Source: Neolentinus lepideus HHB14362 ss-1
Taxonomy: Eukaryota; Basidiomycota; Agaricomycetes; Gloeophyllales; Gloeophyllaceae
Assembly: GCA_001632425.1 (NCBI GenBank)
Contig: KV425590.1
Span: 62,001-126,000, forward strand
Reading direction: 5' to 3'
DNA length: 64,000 bases
In this document: one piece after another, positions 12,331 to 24,200 of the stretch
Position numbering within the stretch: the first letter of the stretch is position 1
Layout: every line of letters starts with the position of its first letter
The notes under the pieces: generated by a model
Told to the model about the DNA's origin: nothing
The model's input: the letters and a program-made list of their open reading frames with translations, nothing else
Databases searched by the model: none
Position numbers and translations under genes: made by a program

Positions 12331-12710
12331 GAATCTCGGTGGGGGGCGCATCTACACCTCACTCGTTTGTTGTCATTTGATTTGTCGCTCGTTTGGCTGC
12401 CTTGGTTAGATTCGGTTTGGTTACGTGCTGTTGTTTTCACTCATTCCTCCTACTCTTACTCATTGTTGCTCTTACTCTCCCTCTCTCTCCCCCACTTACT
12501 CTCCCTCACTCTCCCTCACGCTCGCCCTTGTATACCAGGACTTTTACGGGTATTTATGTGCATGGGGTGTACACTCGACGTTCGTGCCAGTTGTTATTTA
12601 TGCGAGCTGATTAGAAATTTATATGTGCTCGGTCTCCCCTGAGTTTTGAGTTCGTGCTCCTTTGAGTGCTGAGTGCTGAGTACGAGTTCCGAGTTCCGAG
12701 TTCATGCTCG

Positions 12711-12770
12711 TTGACAGTTGACAGTTCACGGTATGCCCAGTTGACAGTTGACAGTTCACGGTATGCACAG
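12711..12770 (+). repeat. two-copy 30-bp direct repeat
   Basis: Two adjacent 30-bp units at 12711-12740 and 12741-12770 differ at a single base (gcccag versus gcacag). Each contains the internal doublet ttgacagttgacag. Confidence 0.9.
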
Positions 12771-12974
12771 TTGACGCGGACGGTGGATTAACGGACAGCT
12801 GAAATTGAATGGTAGCAGATTAATTGACAGTGCTACTACTTGACTACTTGACGCATTGACAGCTACTTGACGCGACTGGTAACACAGGGGCATGTCAACA
12901 TCCTCGCATCGGGATCGGTTCACTTTATGCATATGTAGATGGCGTACTACCGACGACATGTCGCGGGCGCTCCT

Positions 12975-13104
12975 ATCCATCAACGTACCCCGCGCCCCAT
13001 ATCCCTCAACGTACGCCGCGCCCTATATCCCTCAACGTGCCCCGCGCCCCATATCCATCAACGTACCCCGCGCCCTATATCCCTCAACGTACCCCGCGCG
13101 CTAT
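12975..13104 (+). repeat. 26-bp minisatellite, five copies
   Basis: Five consecutive 26-bp units whose core is ctcaacgtaccccgcgcccc, differing at a few positions. The period is not a multiple of three, so the array is unlikely to be coding. Confidence 0.9.
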
Positions 13105-13190
13105 ATCCTCGGTTTCAAAGTACCGTGCCTGGGTGTTTCAAGCGAGTGGGTGGTTGTTGGGTCCTCCGGCTGCGTTCTCCCCAGCAAGCT

Positions 13191-13260
13191 ACTCTATCCT
13201 CTGCGCTCTCACTGTCCCCTGCACTCTATCCTCTGCGTCCCCCCACTCTATCCTCTGCAC
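13191..13260 (+). repeat. interspersed 14-bp direct repeat, three copies
   Basis: actctatcctctgc occurs three times (13191, about 13222, about 13246), separated by short C-rich spacers. Confidence 0.8.
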
Positions 13261-14572
13261 AACCCGCTGCACGCAGAGACCGATCTTCTCGGCACGCGTG
13301 CCGAATGGACATGTCGATGCCGTGAGGCGCGACCGAACAAGATTATACCGTACTTCAGTGTTACAACTTATAAGCCAGGTAACGACTACCATGCATTCTG
13401 ATAAGTAGGTGTTTGCGGGTGGCCCTGTCGCGGCTTACCTCCACCTCATCTAAAGTTGAGTTGCGTGCAACCGGTCCACTTCCCTTCCCTGGCGACAACA
13501 TCGATTGAATGGTGGACGTAGGGTTAGCACACATATGAAAACGTGTCCGTGTAACGCGTCCCCGGTTGGACTGCACACAAAGAAGCCGACTCTAGTGTGT
13601 CCTCGGACTCCAAGACGATCGGGACGTCGCGGGTAAGGGTCGGTGGGGATCGTTCCTCCGGGCACGATTCGCTTTGAGGGGTCTTACCTGTCCACTGCGC
13701 ACATATGCGCCGAAGGTTTGTTGGTCAAAGTGGGGTGGGGGACACGTAAAATTCCTTGGTTGTGCGCGGACGGAGGACTGTGGACAAAGACAAAGAGCTC
13801 CGGGCGCCTTGGATGGTTGTGCCGGGAACGCGAATCTGGCGACCGGGGGGCTGAGTCGGTTATTAGAAACGGCTCGCGGGTGATGAACTATAAGACTCCT
13901 CACTCGAAAAAGAGTTCCGTCGAGAGACTGAGGTGGTTAGCTTGTCACCGTGAGCCACAGATCAAAATCGGCGTACATATCTGTGTGACTGTTCGGGACT
14001 TCCGGAGAGAACCGTACCTCGAGAAACACAGACTCTGCATTATAATCGCTGCTCGAGCCGACCGTGCAAGTACCTAGCATAGATTGAAGAGTACAGGAAG
14101 AGACGTCACTGAGGCTTATGGTTGAGTTGGGACGCCTGAGATATCATATATCAATTCCAGGTCGGACGGTCGAGCAAGTCCACCAGATATCCGGAATGAC
14201 GGGGGCTGGGTGTATACCGTCATAATCTAGCTGGCTGCCATGAAGAGTGGACAATCCCGATCCTCGAGACTGTGTGTTGCCTTTAAGTTATAGTACTCCG
14301 TGTCCACTTTCCACTTGATGTGTTTTGTGTCTTTAGCTTTAAGACGGAGGGGAGGACTGCGAGACGTCGCTCCGCTGCGAGCAAAAGCACCTGAGCATCA
14401 GACCAGTTCAACCCCGTGGTTATGTTCTAATTAACGCCCGGTCCGGAGCGCGCCGTCATCACGTGTCCAGGACCGTACGAATCTGCGCGTTCAAAATTTG
14501 GGCTTCGACATTGCAAGCTCTGGTTCCAAATCTAACCTCTGACTGTGGGCTCTGTTCACCCCCTGATCCGCC

Positions 14573-16553
14573 ATGCCGGACTCTTTCTTTGCCAGCAAAA
14601 AACGGAAGCGCGCGCGGACGACTTCTGATGCTCCCCAAAAAACCAGCAAATTTGCGCGGACTGCGAACGGCAAGCCGGCCACGAGCACTAGACCCAAAAT
14701 AAAGTCCGCAAGCAACAAACCCAACACAAGGCGGGATGAGGAGCTCTCGTCTGCATCGGGGTCGGAGGACTCTGGTTTGCGCGTGCCAGACGAAGGGAGC
14801 GGGGACGAGCTCGAGGACGAGACACCCGCGGAGAAACGGCTGCGGCTGGCGAAACTCTACCTCGAAGGTGTGAAGGAGGGCTTGAAGAGAGGGGAGGGCG
14901 AGTTTGATGCAGGGGAGATTGACAGGGAACTGATTAGCGAGCGGCTGAGGAAGGACGTGCTGGAGGAGAAGGGCAGGGTGTGGCTGTGGGTCGCTGACCA
15001 GGTGCGTTGTCTGCAAGTATGGCACAGGTTGGTGTGTGTATATGTCTTAATTGTGTGACCAGTTTGATTTCAGCGAGGCGCCCAAATGTGTCCTCCGTAC
15101 GCGTGGACACAAGCTGTCCGTTACCTCCGCCGTCGCGTCCGACGATGCGCGGTTCATGTTCACGGCTGGCAAGGAGGGGTCGATTATCAAGTGGGATCTA
15201 CGGACAGGGAAAAAGATTTCTGTATTCTACAAGGTGCGGAAAGAGGGTGGTGGGAAGGGCAAAGGGAAGGAGAAGGCGCGTGCGGAAGAGATAAAAGGCC
15301 ACACGGACGAGGTGCTCGCGCTCGCGCTGAGCGGAGATGGGAGGTACCTCGTAAGCGGTGGGAAGGACCGGAAGGTAGTCGTGTGGGATGCGCAGAAGGG
15401 AGAGTGGGTGAAGGCGTTTGGCGGGCACAAGGACACCATTTCTGTGAGTCTCCGCTGCTCAATTCAATATTCGCACCTACCGACCCAGCGCAGGGCCTAG
15501 CATTTCGCAATGCTACGCAGCAACTCTACTCCTCCTCCTTCGACCGCACGGTCAAATTGTTCGACCTGTCCGTGATGGGGTATGTCGAGACGCTGTTTGG
15601 GCACCAGGACTCGATCCTCGGCGTGGACGCGCTGAAGGGCGAGACGGCGGTGAGCGTCGGCGGGCGCGATCGGACCGTGCGGTTTTGGAAGATCGTGGAT
15701 CAGACGCAGCTCGTGTTCCGGGGCGGGGGGCGCAGTAAGGTTAGGGAGGTGCTTGAGGGCGGGGCCTTGGAAGGGTTGGACGGAGAGGAAGGGGATCTGG
15801 TGGGCAAGAAGAAGGGTGAGGAGAAGAGATATGTAGAGGGGAGCATGGAGTGTGTGGCGATGGTCGATGAGAGTACGTTTCTGAGTGGTGGGGACAGTGG
15901 GTGAGTGCAATTCTGTGTTTGTTCATCTGGTATGCTGGGAGTGGGTGGATTTACAATGCGTTCCCGGTGCAGGTCGATATGTTTGTGGACGATTCAAAAA
16001 AAGAAAGCCATATTCACGCAGGCTCTTGCGCATGGACTGCATGAGATGCACTCGGAAACCGAGGGCCTAATACAAACACCTCGATGGGTGACATCAATCG
16101 CAACCTTGCGATATTCGGATTTGTTCGCGTCTGGTACGTATCAGACCTGAATCCCCTGTTCCCGGAGAGCTGACCGGCGATATAGGATCATGGGAGGGCT
16201 CTATTCGAATATGGAAGCTGGACGACAAACTAAAGTCATTCTCGTTAATTGGATCGATACCCGCACCCGGTATGATCAACTCCCTGCAATTCGTCTCGCC
16301 GCCCAAAAGCGCGCTTGACGAAGCCGCCTGGGCGAAGCGCCCATCAGATCCAAATCGCTTGCCTAATGGCCGTGCGAATGGTGTGACAAAAGGGCCTGCG
16401 AGTGATTTGGGGAGCTTGCTGCTCGTGGCGGGGGTGGGGCAGGAGATGCGGTTTGGGAGGTGGATGAAGTTGAAGAATCAGGGAGAGGGCGGAGAGGGAG
16501 CGGTGAATTGTGCATTGGTGGTGGCGTTGCATCCGCGGACGTCGGATTCATGA
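14573..16553 (+). CDS. RRP9: U3 snoRNP WD40 protein Rrp9 (U3-55K)
   Basis: Nucleolar WD-repeat subunit of the U3 snoRNP, needed for early 18S pre-rRNA processing. It starts MPDSFFASKKRKRAR, a basic nuclear/nucleolar targeting region, followed by an acidic stretch and the Rrp9-type helix TPAEKRLRLAKLYLEGVK (about 14825). WD repeats follow: RGHKLSVTSAVASDD (about 15100), IKGHTDEVLALALSGDGRYL (about 15295), GHKDTIS and GLAFRNATQQLYSSSFDRT (split by an intron at about 15443-15493), LFGHQDSILGVDAL (about 15595), SICLWTIQKKKAIFTQALAHG (about 15975) and GSWEGSIRIWKL (about 16187). An extra basic loop (KGKGKEKAR) interrupts the second blade. Length and order fit Rrp9. Five or so introns; stop at 16551. 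Confidence 0.93.
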
Positions 16554-16956
16554 TCAGGATTTTATTTTACCTTGATTCTCTCGTCTATTATCAAGTTCAA
16601 GACGCCGTGCTTGGTTGCATCCTGCCTCCATCTAAGTTCTCGAGTTTCCCTTCAATCGCTGTTACGATGTCATGAGTACTCCATGACGCGTTGCTCATAT
16701 GCAAGCGTATCTCTGCATCCTCGAGTGAAATATGCGGGAAAGCGAGAACATTCCCGTATAGTCAGTTCTCTTGCAAGATCATGCCGGAATGTTCTCGTTT
16801 CAATGAGTGGCCAGACGCTACATTGCAAGACGTCGACTACAAGTTGACCATGACGGCCTCGCTCTCCTCTCCTGCTCGTCACTTGACTCTTGCGTTCATC
16901 TACATCAGTGTCTATTGTGATCACAAATCTGCTATACGCACTAGGAATCGAAGGGA
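16554..16956. other. intergenic, 403 bp, upstream of the Hikeshi homologue
   Basis: No coding signal. Contains the inverted pair of heat-shock-element-like sites listed separately. Confidence 0.5.
16743..16797. promoter_or_regulatory. inverted 12-nt repeat containing two GAAnnTTC heat-shock-element cores
   Basis: cgagaacattcc at 16743-16754 and its exact reverse complement ggaatgttctcg at 16786-16797 are separated by 31 nt. Each contains a GAAnnTTC dyad, the core spacing recognised by Hsf1. The pair lies 160-214 bp upstream of the start codon of a protein whose family acts in the heat-shock response. Hsf1 binding is inferred; a full three-unit element is not seen. Confidence 0.45.
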
Positions 16957-17706
16957 ATGTTTGGTTGCTGCGTTGCTGGACGCGTTTTGCAGACGAATCT
17001 GCAGCAGATTGATGAGACCCATGCCGCGTTCGAGTTACCCAGTGCTGGCAGTATAAATCATATATGTGTGTTCTTACTGGGGAGCAGTATGTTGTGCTGT
17101 TTCGCTTGTTCAGGGAAAATCACTGAGAAGAAGTGTACAGTACCCTTTCCCGATGGATATGGAGCAAGTGTACACTTCTATTGGCCAGGGAGGGGCTTCC
17201 AACTTCTCGGGATGTGAGTACTACATACTCTATGAAATCACGAAGAAGAGGAAGAGTATGATTCGGGCAGGTTATCAAACGAGAAGCCATCAGCCATCTT
17301 CCGCCTCCGGGGCAATTATGCCCCACAGAGCAGCACATCCACCGCGCACTCCGCCTTCTCCTCCGGGACCAACACACCAACCATCAATGTAGATGGCCCT
17401 ATGGAACAGGCAGCCGAAGTCACTGCGGTATTGGGATTTGCCATCGAGCCGCTGACCTCCATCCTATCGCAGATGGCTACCCTGCCCACTACGGTCGCAA
17501 AGCCGCAGCAAAGTGCGCTTAGCGATACGACGCTTCTCGCAGAGAAGATCGTGAAGCACCTGTTTAACTATGTGAGTGGTTTCGTGAGCGGGTCGGGGAT
17601 CACGCCTGAGAGTGCGGTACCGATGGGCATCATCGCGCGGTGGTATGAGTCATTCATTGGGAAAGTAAAGGCAGGTGGTGTTGGATTCTTGGAAAACGTC
17701 GAGTAG
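16957..17706 (+). CDS. OPI10: Hikeshi/Opi10 family protein (Hsp70 nuclear import carrier homologue)
   Basis: Animal Hikeshi carries Hsp70 into the nucleus during heat stress; the yeast member is Opi10. Exon 1 starts MFGCCVAGRVLQTNLQQIDE and ends near FVFLLG-like CVFLLG. An intron with donor gtatgt (from about 17088) joins to IPFPDGYGASVHFYWPGRGF (about 17143), then GFQLLGM. A second intron at about 17213-17273 joins to LSNEKPSAIFRLRGNY. The C-terminal exon reads MEQAAEVTAVLGFAIEPLT and ends GFLENVE at 17706. The N-terminal hydrophobic-pocket domain and the C-terminal helical extension are both present and length of about 205 aa is typical. Confidence 0.92.
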
Positions 17707-18455
17707 GAGATATTGAAGAGAAGTCCCAATTGAAATGTACTATAATGGTGTGTTCCTCACTTAGGATGTGCGATGGTCCAACTGACGGACACAGTAGAGT
17801 GATAAAGTCTTGCAGCCCAAGGAACCATACGTGTATTCTATCCGTATAATTGATTTTTTATTTATTCTCTCGACGAAACTCGCAGTCCTCCCCTCCCTTC
17901 GCCGCACAAGAAGTGGCTGACAGTCTGCTGGTCGCTTGGATGTGTAACTGTTAGAATCGAAGCTGAGAGCCTCATCCAGTGGGTCTTTCAGCCTCGATTT
18001 TAACATGACGCATGTCCCGATATCAAGCAGACCTCGGTTTCAGCCAGCTCAGGCGGTCCAAAAAGTATATGAATGCGTTCTTCCTCTCGAAGACATGCAA
18101 CGGCGTGTTCCTTCGCTCTTCTACCTCGGTCCTCAAGAGCATCTTTGTTACTCGCCTTCGTGTCTTCGTCGACGTCACTTGCTTCTACTTGCAACATTTC
18201 GACACTCGGACACATCGACTCACTATTGCTTCGACTGCTACCCTCCTCGGCAATTCGAATCAAGAAACTATTCTAACAACATACTTCGGCCTCTATTCAC
18301 GACCTCGCGAACATCTCAAGACTCGGCGCATCGTTGCATCGCTCTAACCTCCGACAAGGAACCTAGAGCTAGATCTTCTCGTCGACATATCTACAATACT
18401 ATACGGAGCTTCCATAACCCAGTCGCTTCCACCGTTACGATCTCTCACGAACAAG
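17707..18455. other. intergenic, 749 bp
   Basis: Short ORFs on both strands but none with family resemblance or a consistent intron pattern. Probably the promoter region of kinase B. Confidence 0.45.
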
Positions 18456-20711
18456 ATGCGTTTTATGGATATCTTCAAGAAACTCCTCCCGGCCTCTCGC
18501 GAGGTCAAGGTGAGTTTTCGCTTCAGTGTAAGTATTATGTACTGGGTAGCCAACATGTCTCAATAGCAGATTGCACCTGCTGTCTCGGACGAGAAGGTGG
18601 TCGCTATTGTAAGTCGCTCTCATTGTCACCTTGTATGTCAGATGCTTACGGGTCATGTAGGTCAAGAGCAGCACGCCCATCCCCGCCCCCGCCTCCATCC
18701 CCATCCCTCACATTGAAGCTGACATGCTTGAGATGCTATACCATGCATACATCAAGCCTGAGGTTCTCGATGTTAGGGTGGACCTGCGTCTGACGGTGAA
18801 GGGCTCAGTCCAACAGCTTAGTGTTCAAGTATGCTTGACTTTCTCTCCGATCAAACTATTGAGCACTGACACGGATACATGGATAGATGAAGAAAGAGTC
18901 CGCTAAGCAGATGTCCGCCGTCGTCACGCCTAAGTGTGCTTCGGTTGCTCTCGGTTCCAAGAAGAGCTTTGTCCGGTCTTTCATCGTCCGGCCCGCAGCC
19001 TGTAGCCCTCTTCGGCTTGTCAACGGTAGTGTTGTTTCTTCCACCCAAGATGCAAGTCTTTACCTCGCGTAATCATCTTATCCCCCCACTAATCGTACTC
19101 TCTCACAGAACTGTTCTAAGACTTACTCGATCTGCTCTTTCTCCAGTACTACCAAGGCTGCTAACCAATCGGACACTACTCTCGTCACCCAGCGCGCCGA
19201 CCTGCGCAAGGACTATCAATGGCTTAAAAAGCTCGGCTCGGGCGCATTCGGCGTTGTCTTTTGTGTCAAGAATAAGGCGAGCGGAAGACTATCTGCCGTC
19301 AAGGTGGTTGTAAAGACACATACGATGGAGAACCACCAGTTGTTTGTTCATGAACAGCGCGCGATGCGAGTTTCCGGGGTACACCCTTTTGTCATTTCAT
19401 TGGAGGCTTCGGGACATGATGATTTTGGTTATCAACTTATGACGGTAAATACTTGTTTTCTCTGTATATTCCACAGCGAGGTTCATTTTTGTACCACTGA
19501 AGACGTACTGCCCCGGAGGTGATCTGGCACGTGAGCTGGAGCGAGTCGGCTCACTTTCTGAGACTCGAGTCCGATTCTACCTTTCACAGCTTGTATGTGG
19601 CCCTTCTTTTTCTATACCTCGTTTCTAATGTCAGCTTCGCCCAGATTTTGGCGGTTGAACACCTTCACACTCACAAGATCATACACCGCGATATCAAACC
19701 TAACAACATATTACTCGACGCACGCGGTAATGCTGTCCTCGCGGATCTGGGCCTGTGCCACATCTTCGACTCTCAGAAGCCCATGACCGACGATACATGG
19801 AACCCTACTATTTACCATTCGTCAACTATGGCCGAAATCGACAAGAATTTCGACGACCCCGATCGATACACCATTCACCAAACCTGCGGTACCGAAGGCT
19901 ATATGGCGCCTGAGATGATTTCTGCGGCTGGCTATTCCTTTGGTGTCGACGTCTGGGCTCTGGGCATTACGGCTTACGAGTTGCGGTGTGGACGGGTGAG
20001 TTACAATGATTTCATCTGTGACATTGGATCTAAGCTGATTTGTTTGTATTGTAGCTTCCTTGGTCTGGCCGGAAGAAGGGCAAGAAGGACAGGATGCTAC
20101 TTCTTAACCAGAGCTTGAGAGACCCGTTGGTTTTCCATGCCCGTGACGATGTGTCCCGCAAGCTGCAGTCTGTCCTTCAGTCGGTGAGTCCAAGGTCGCT
20201 GCGTTTACTCACACTAGCTAATCTGGATCGCAGATGTTGCATAAGGACCCCTACGACCGAGCCAGTATCCGTGAGCTTAGGCGCAAGCCCTTTTTCCGTA
20301 GCATGTGAGTTGCCTATTCATCCTTTGTTGCTCGACGACTGACAGTGCGCTCGCAGTAACTGGAAGAAGCTTGCCGGTGGCAAGTGCAATGCGCCCTTCG
20401 TGCCTCCACAATGTTTGGTTACACCTCAGAATCACCATCCATCTTTCCTCCCCTTGGGTGAACCATACAGCTTAGACGAGGATCCCTACCCGGAGCTAGC
20501 ATACCGTTCACCCCTCCTCGATCAAGATCCTTCGAATAATACCTTTAACGCCCCGGGCGTGTTTGCTAAGCTCTTCAACAAGTTGACGAGGCCCAGGTCC
20601 ACCCACGTCCAGTGGGAGATGGTAATGCCCAAGTCGCCGTCGAAGTACTTGCGGGAAGATGGGCAAAAGCTCGCTTTTCAATCCAAGTGCTCGACGGAAT
20701 CATTATGGTAA
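18456..20711 (+). CDS. Ser/Thr protein kinase B, AGC-like with a DLG motif (paralogue of kinase A)
   Basis: Starts MRFMDIFKKLLPASREVK, followed by small exons carrying KPEVLDVRVDLRLTV, the counterpart of the N-terminal module of kinase A. The catalytic domain begins DYQWLKKLGSGAFGVVFCV (about 19216). It has SAVKVVVK, YCPGGDL (about 19508), IIHRDIKPNNILLD (about 19678), DLG in place of DFG (about 19743) and GYMAPE (about 19900). Downstream come LPWSGRKKGKKDRM, HKDPYDRASIRELRRKPFF and NWKKLAGG, with introns where kinase A has them. The regulatory region before the kinase domain is much shorter than in A. Catalytic residues are intact. The stop is at 20709; the C-terminus is not basic as in A. 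Substrate unknown. Confidence 0.87.
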
Positions 20712-21258
20712 CTTGCCGTCCTCACCTCATCCCTTTCCCGGCGCCCGTCCGACCTTCGAGCTATTCATGAAATCATCTCTGGCTCCGTATCTCCTTCGCC
20801 GGTGCCTCGCCATCCGACCAGGTCTTCTGGAGCTCGTTGCTGTCGTATTCTCCATCAACTATCAGCCTGGATTTGTTTTTGCTTCACTTATTTAAATGCA
20901 CTAATTAATATTCTATATTCTACAGCATTCGTAATTCTAAATCTATCATAAATTATTAGGGACACTTCGTTTTTGCTAGGACTGTTAGGAGTAATCTGTA
21001 TCTGTAGTGTGTACTGCGTATATCAATCATATTGTTTATAGAATTTTCACGTTGCATGCATTTGTTGCCACAGAAGGTGTCATAGTGGAGTATCCAAAAT
21101 ACAGCATCACGCGCCACAAGAAATGTGCATCAGGTCAATATTTGCTTGGAGACCAGTATAGAATTACAGAGATTGTGGGCGGTGCATCAGTCCTATTCGT
21201 ACATTGTATTCTCGACTTGCCATCGAATAGACGGTCGTTCTTCTGTTACCATCATTCA
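20712..21258. other. intergenic, 547 bp, between convergent genes
   Basis: AT-rich 3' flanks of kinase B (+) and the decarboxylase (-). Nothing recognisable. Confidence 0.5.
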
Positions 21259-24200
21259 TCAAAATCCATATCCACCAGGGCCATGATGTCCGCAGTGTGC
21301 GGAATGTTCGTTGCCCCCTTGGTGCCCATCCCGCATCTGATGTTCGCCATGCATTGGATGTTCGCCATCCCTAGGGTTAGGGCCCGAATGGCCATAGGGG
21401 TTTCGAACGTCACGATTTGGGCTGCGCTTGAGGTGGTCAAATAATGCATGCCTCCATTCGCGACGGTTAGCCATCTTGCGCTGGTATGGGTGACAGAGTC
21501 TTGCTTTCTCCAGGTCAAAGCGGTTCATAATAGTGCGAGGTCCACTAATCGCAGGGTCCGTGGGGTCAGCATTTAGGCAATCGTAGTCGATATAGATCCG
21601 CTCGTTCACCGTGATGCTACCGTCTCCAACTTTCTGACCTAGTCTTGCGCTATAATCGTGGCCGTGAATGCCTCCGACGGCGGGCTCATAGACCTCCGCA
21701 GCGAAGGTATGAGGGAGAGAATGAGGCTCAAAGGCGTCCGGGCGATGACCTGAATTGAAAGGCTGCATCGCATATTCCAACACGTCTTTCATGACGACCA
21801 CCAATCCAGCCCCTAGCCTCTCATGCACTGCATCCTGAGCTGATCCAAAGTGCAGCTGGACATTGCTCGCAGAAATCTGGACATTTGGGGCGCGCAACAG
21901 CACATGATCAAGATGCGCATGTTGGGGCGTCCCATAAAGATAGAATGGCATATACGTGGGGTATTCGCTATGCAAGTGCACTCGGTCGAGTGAGTTCTCT
22001 TGTAGGACCTTTAGGTCAGAAACCGTGAACATGGATGAGAGGTGAGAGCGTGGGCGGTTCAAATCCGAGTAACCTTCATCCAGGTAGGCATCGAAGGAGT
22101 TTCCGTTGCGCAAGATCGAGTCCAATGTAACACGTCCGGCAGTGGTCAACGTGAAGAATTTGCCGGGATCGTCAGCATGAGCTTTTGCATAGAGCTGGTG
22201 AATTGATTCAGGAAGCGTAGCTTTGACTATGGCTTGCTTTTTGGCGTTGGCAGCCTGGAACATTGGAAGATAGACGAGATACGCGGGATCTGTGCCTTGC
22301 AGAAGGAACGTGTGGTGGTCGTCTGAAATCGTCGTCCTCCATCGGCAGTCCTGTGCCAGAAATGAACGGGGACTTTAGCTTCAACTGATGTTCGCACTTA
22401 CCGCAGAAATTTCTTGAGCTACATTCTGGAAGGCGTCTGCCAGCTCCCCGATGAAGTTACCGGCAGTGGGGAATGGGGACATGCAGACATTGGCCAGAAC
22501 GTAGAGATCCTCATCGCCCTCAAGACCCATTCTCTTTTTGAAATTCTTGAGACATGCACCATAGCTCTTCTGCGACAGACTAGTCGCCATGATGATGACT
22601 TCACGGTCGTGGATGTCATCAGTTGGCTTAAGGATGGAAAGCTTCTCGTATATCCTTTTGTTAAAGTAGTTAGCCTCCTCCACATTAGTGTTGAGATCGT
22701 GTCCATTGCGGAAATTGCAAGCGAAGGTGTTGATCATGAGATCGGAGCCCAGCTGGCGCAATAGACTGTATGCATCGTGATCTTCAACAAGTTCGAGATT
22801 AGGGCGATTGAGAATAGTTGAGCGGATAATTTCCTTCTGTCCTTCGATGTCACCTCCGTCCTTTTCAGCCGGAAGCATCTGAAGAGGTATCGTTTTGAAG
22901 CCGTCCGACCCTGTGTCCATGGTCACCCAATGACAATACATCTGTGATACACGTCGAATGCGGTTTGTCGGACGATTTCGACCGCCTTAATAATACGAGA
23001 CTCGCCTTGGAGGCAGTCCACATAGCTTCCCCGAGTAGAGTATGATATCCTCCCTGCTGTGGAGACAGTCCGATAATTTCGTTGGACATGAAAGTAGCCA
23101 CGGCCGAGGCACCCGGTTTACTTAGAAACGTATATCAGAGAAACCCAACCAGAGAAATCGATCATACCGACCTTCCTTCAAGACCGTACACGCCGATGCT
23201 GTCCACACCGCCCTGTTGACCGTCCAAGTAAGGACTGGTCCATGTTACAAGGTATCGGAAACGTTCGTCCCGATAACACAGGCCGCCCGCGGGATAGGGC
23301 ACGTAGCCGGATTTATGCCTTGCACAGAATATTTTCGAAAATTATATCCAGGTAAAGTATTTGAAACACGACGCACGGATCAAGCGTGATGGAATCGGCC
23401 AACCTCAACATATTCATCTGTTCGTTGGTGTAGTCAGACAGTGGGATGGTGCCGACATATTGGTTGTACGGGTCCCCAGTCCTTGGCTCCTTCAGAGATC
23501 TCATCATGGAGGAGAAATATCCACCCCAAGCAGCGTCGGCGTGGACCATGAATGAGAGCCCTTTCCCTTCGTATTCGTACTTCAGACGCACGATCTCTGA
23601 CAACGGATCAACAGCACCGTGCTCCGTACTACCCATGATAGAGACGACGCAGTAGACAGACCGCTTTTCTTCAAGGCACTTATCCAACCACTGCTTGAGA
23701 TTTTGAGTGTCCATCCGTGCCGCTAGATCGACGTCAACCTCGATCAAATTTTCAGAACCAATGCCCGAGATGGCTGATTGCAAGTTCAGCCGGAAGTAGA
23801 GGTCGCGGAGAACATCTCATAGACGCACCAGCACCCTTCGGCCAAGAATAGTGTTTCGTTCTGGAGATGAAATAGGCAGGCTGGGACAAGCCGTACTTTT
23901 GGATGTACGTATCTTTTCCTACAGTCTGGACACTGTAGGGCGTCAGTGCCTGTTCCAAGAATTCGCTTGACACTCCAAACTGCTCCGTCAATTGTTCAGG
24001 CAGCCCGAGGATGGTGTCAGGCTTCAAGTTAAGCAACTCCCAGACGCTGCAGTTCTTGAACAGTTTCGCAGGACCAACCAACGGCTGAACTATGAAAGTG
24101 TCGTACGCGAAAGCCAAGGGCGGAGGCATCTGTATGGATTTGCCGTTCTGCCAGACAACCTTTTCTTCGGTCATGGCATCCCTCAAAGCGAGCGGGTAAT

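Larger units (their letters stand above)
12331..14572. other. gene-poor spacer, 2.2 kb, rich in short tandem repeats
   Basis: Between the gapped ORF and RRP9. Contains at least three unrelated minisatellites (listed separately), pyrimidine-rich tracts (12430-12530) and gagttc/gagtgct microrepeats (12645-12705). ORFs such as 13643-14077 lack any family resemblance and read like chance. A CACGTG box lies at 14460-14465, 108 bp before RRP9. Confidence 0.55.

Noticed and set aside
11163..12440. Long minus-strand ORFs spanning the gap
   Set aside because: They consist mainly of N and owe their length to it; the readable parts are low-complexity antisense of the + strand ORF.
12975..13104. Possible CRISPR array
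   Set aside because: Units are directly adjacent, with no unique spacers, in a eukaryotic genome; it is a minisatellite.
13643..14077. 144-codon + ORF as a gene
   Set aside because: No family resemblance, no splice pattern, overlaps antisense ORFs of similar size, and lies in a repeat-rich spacer.
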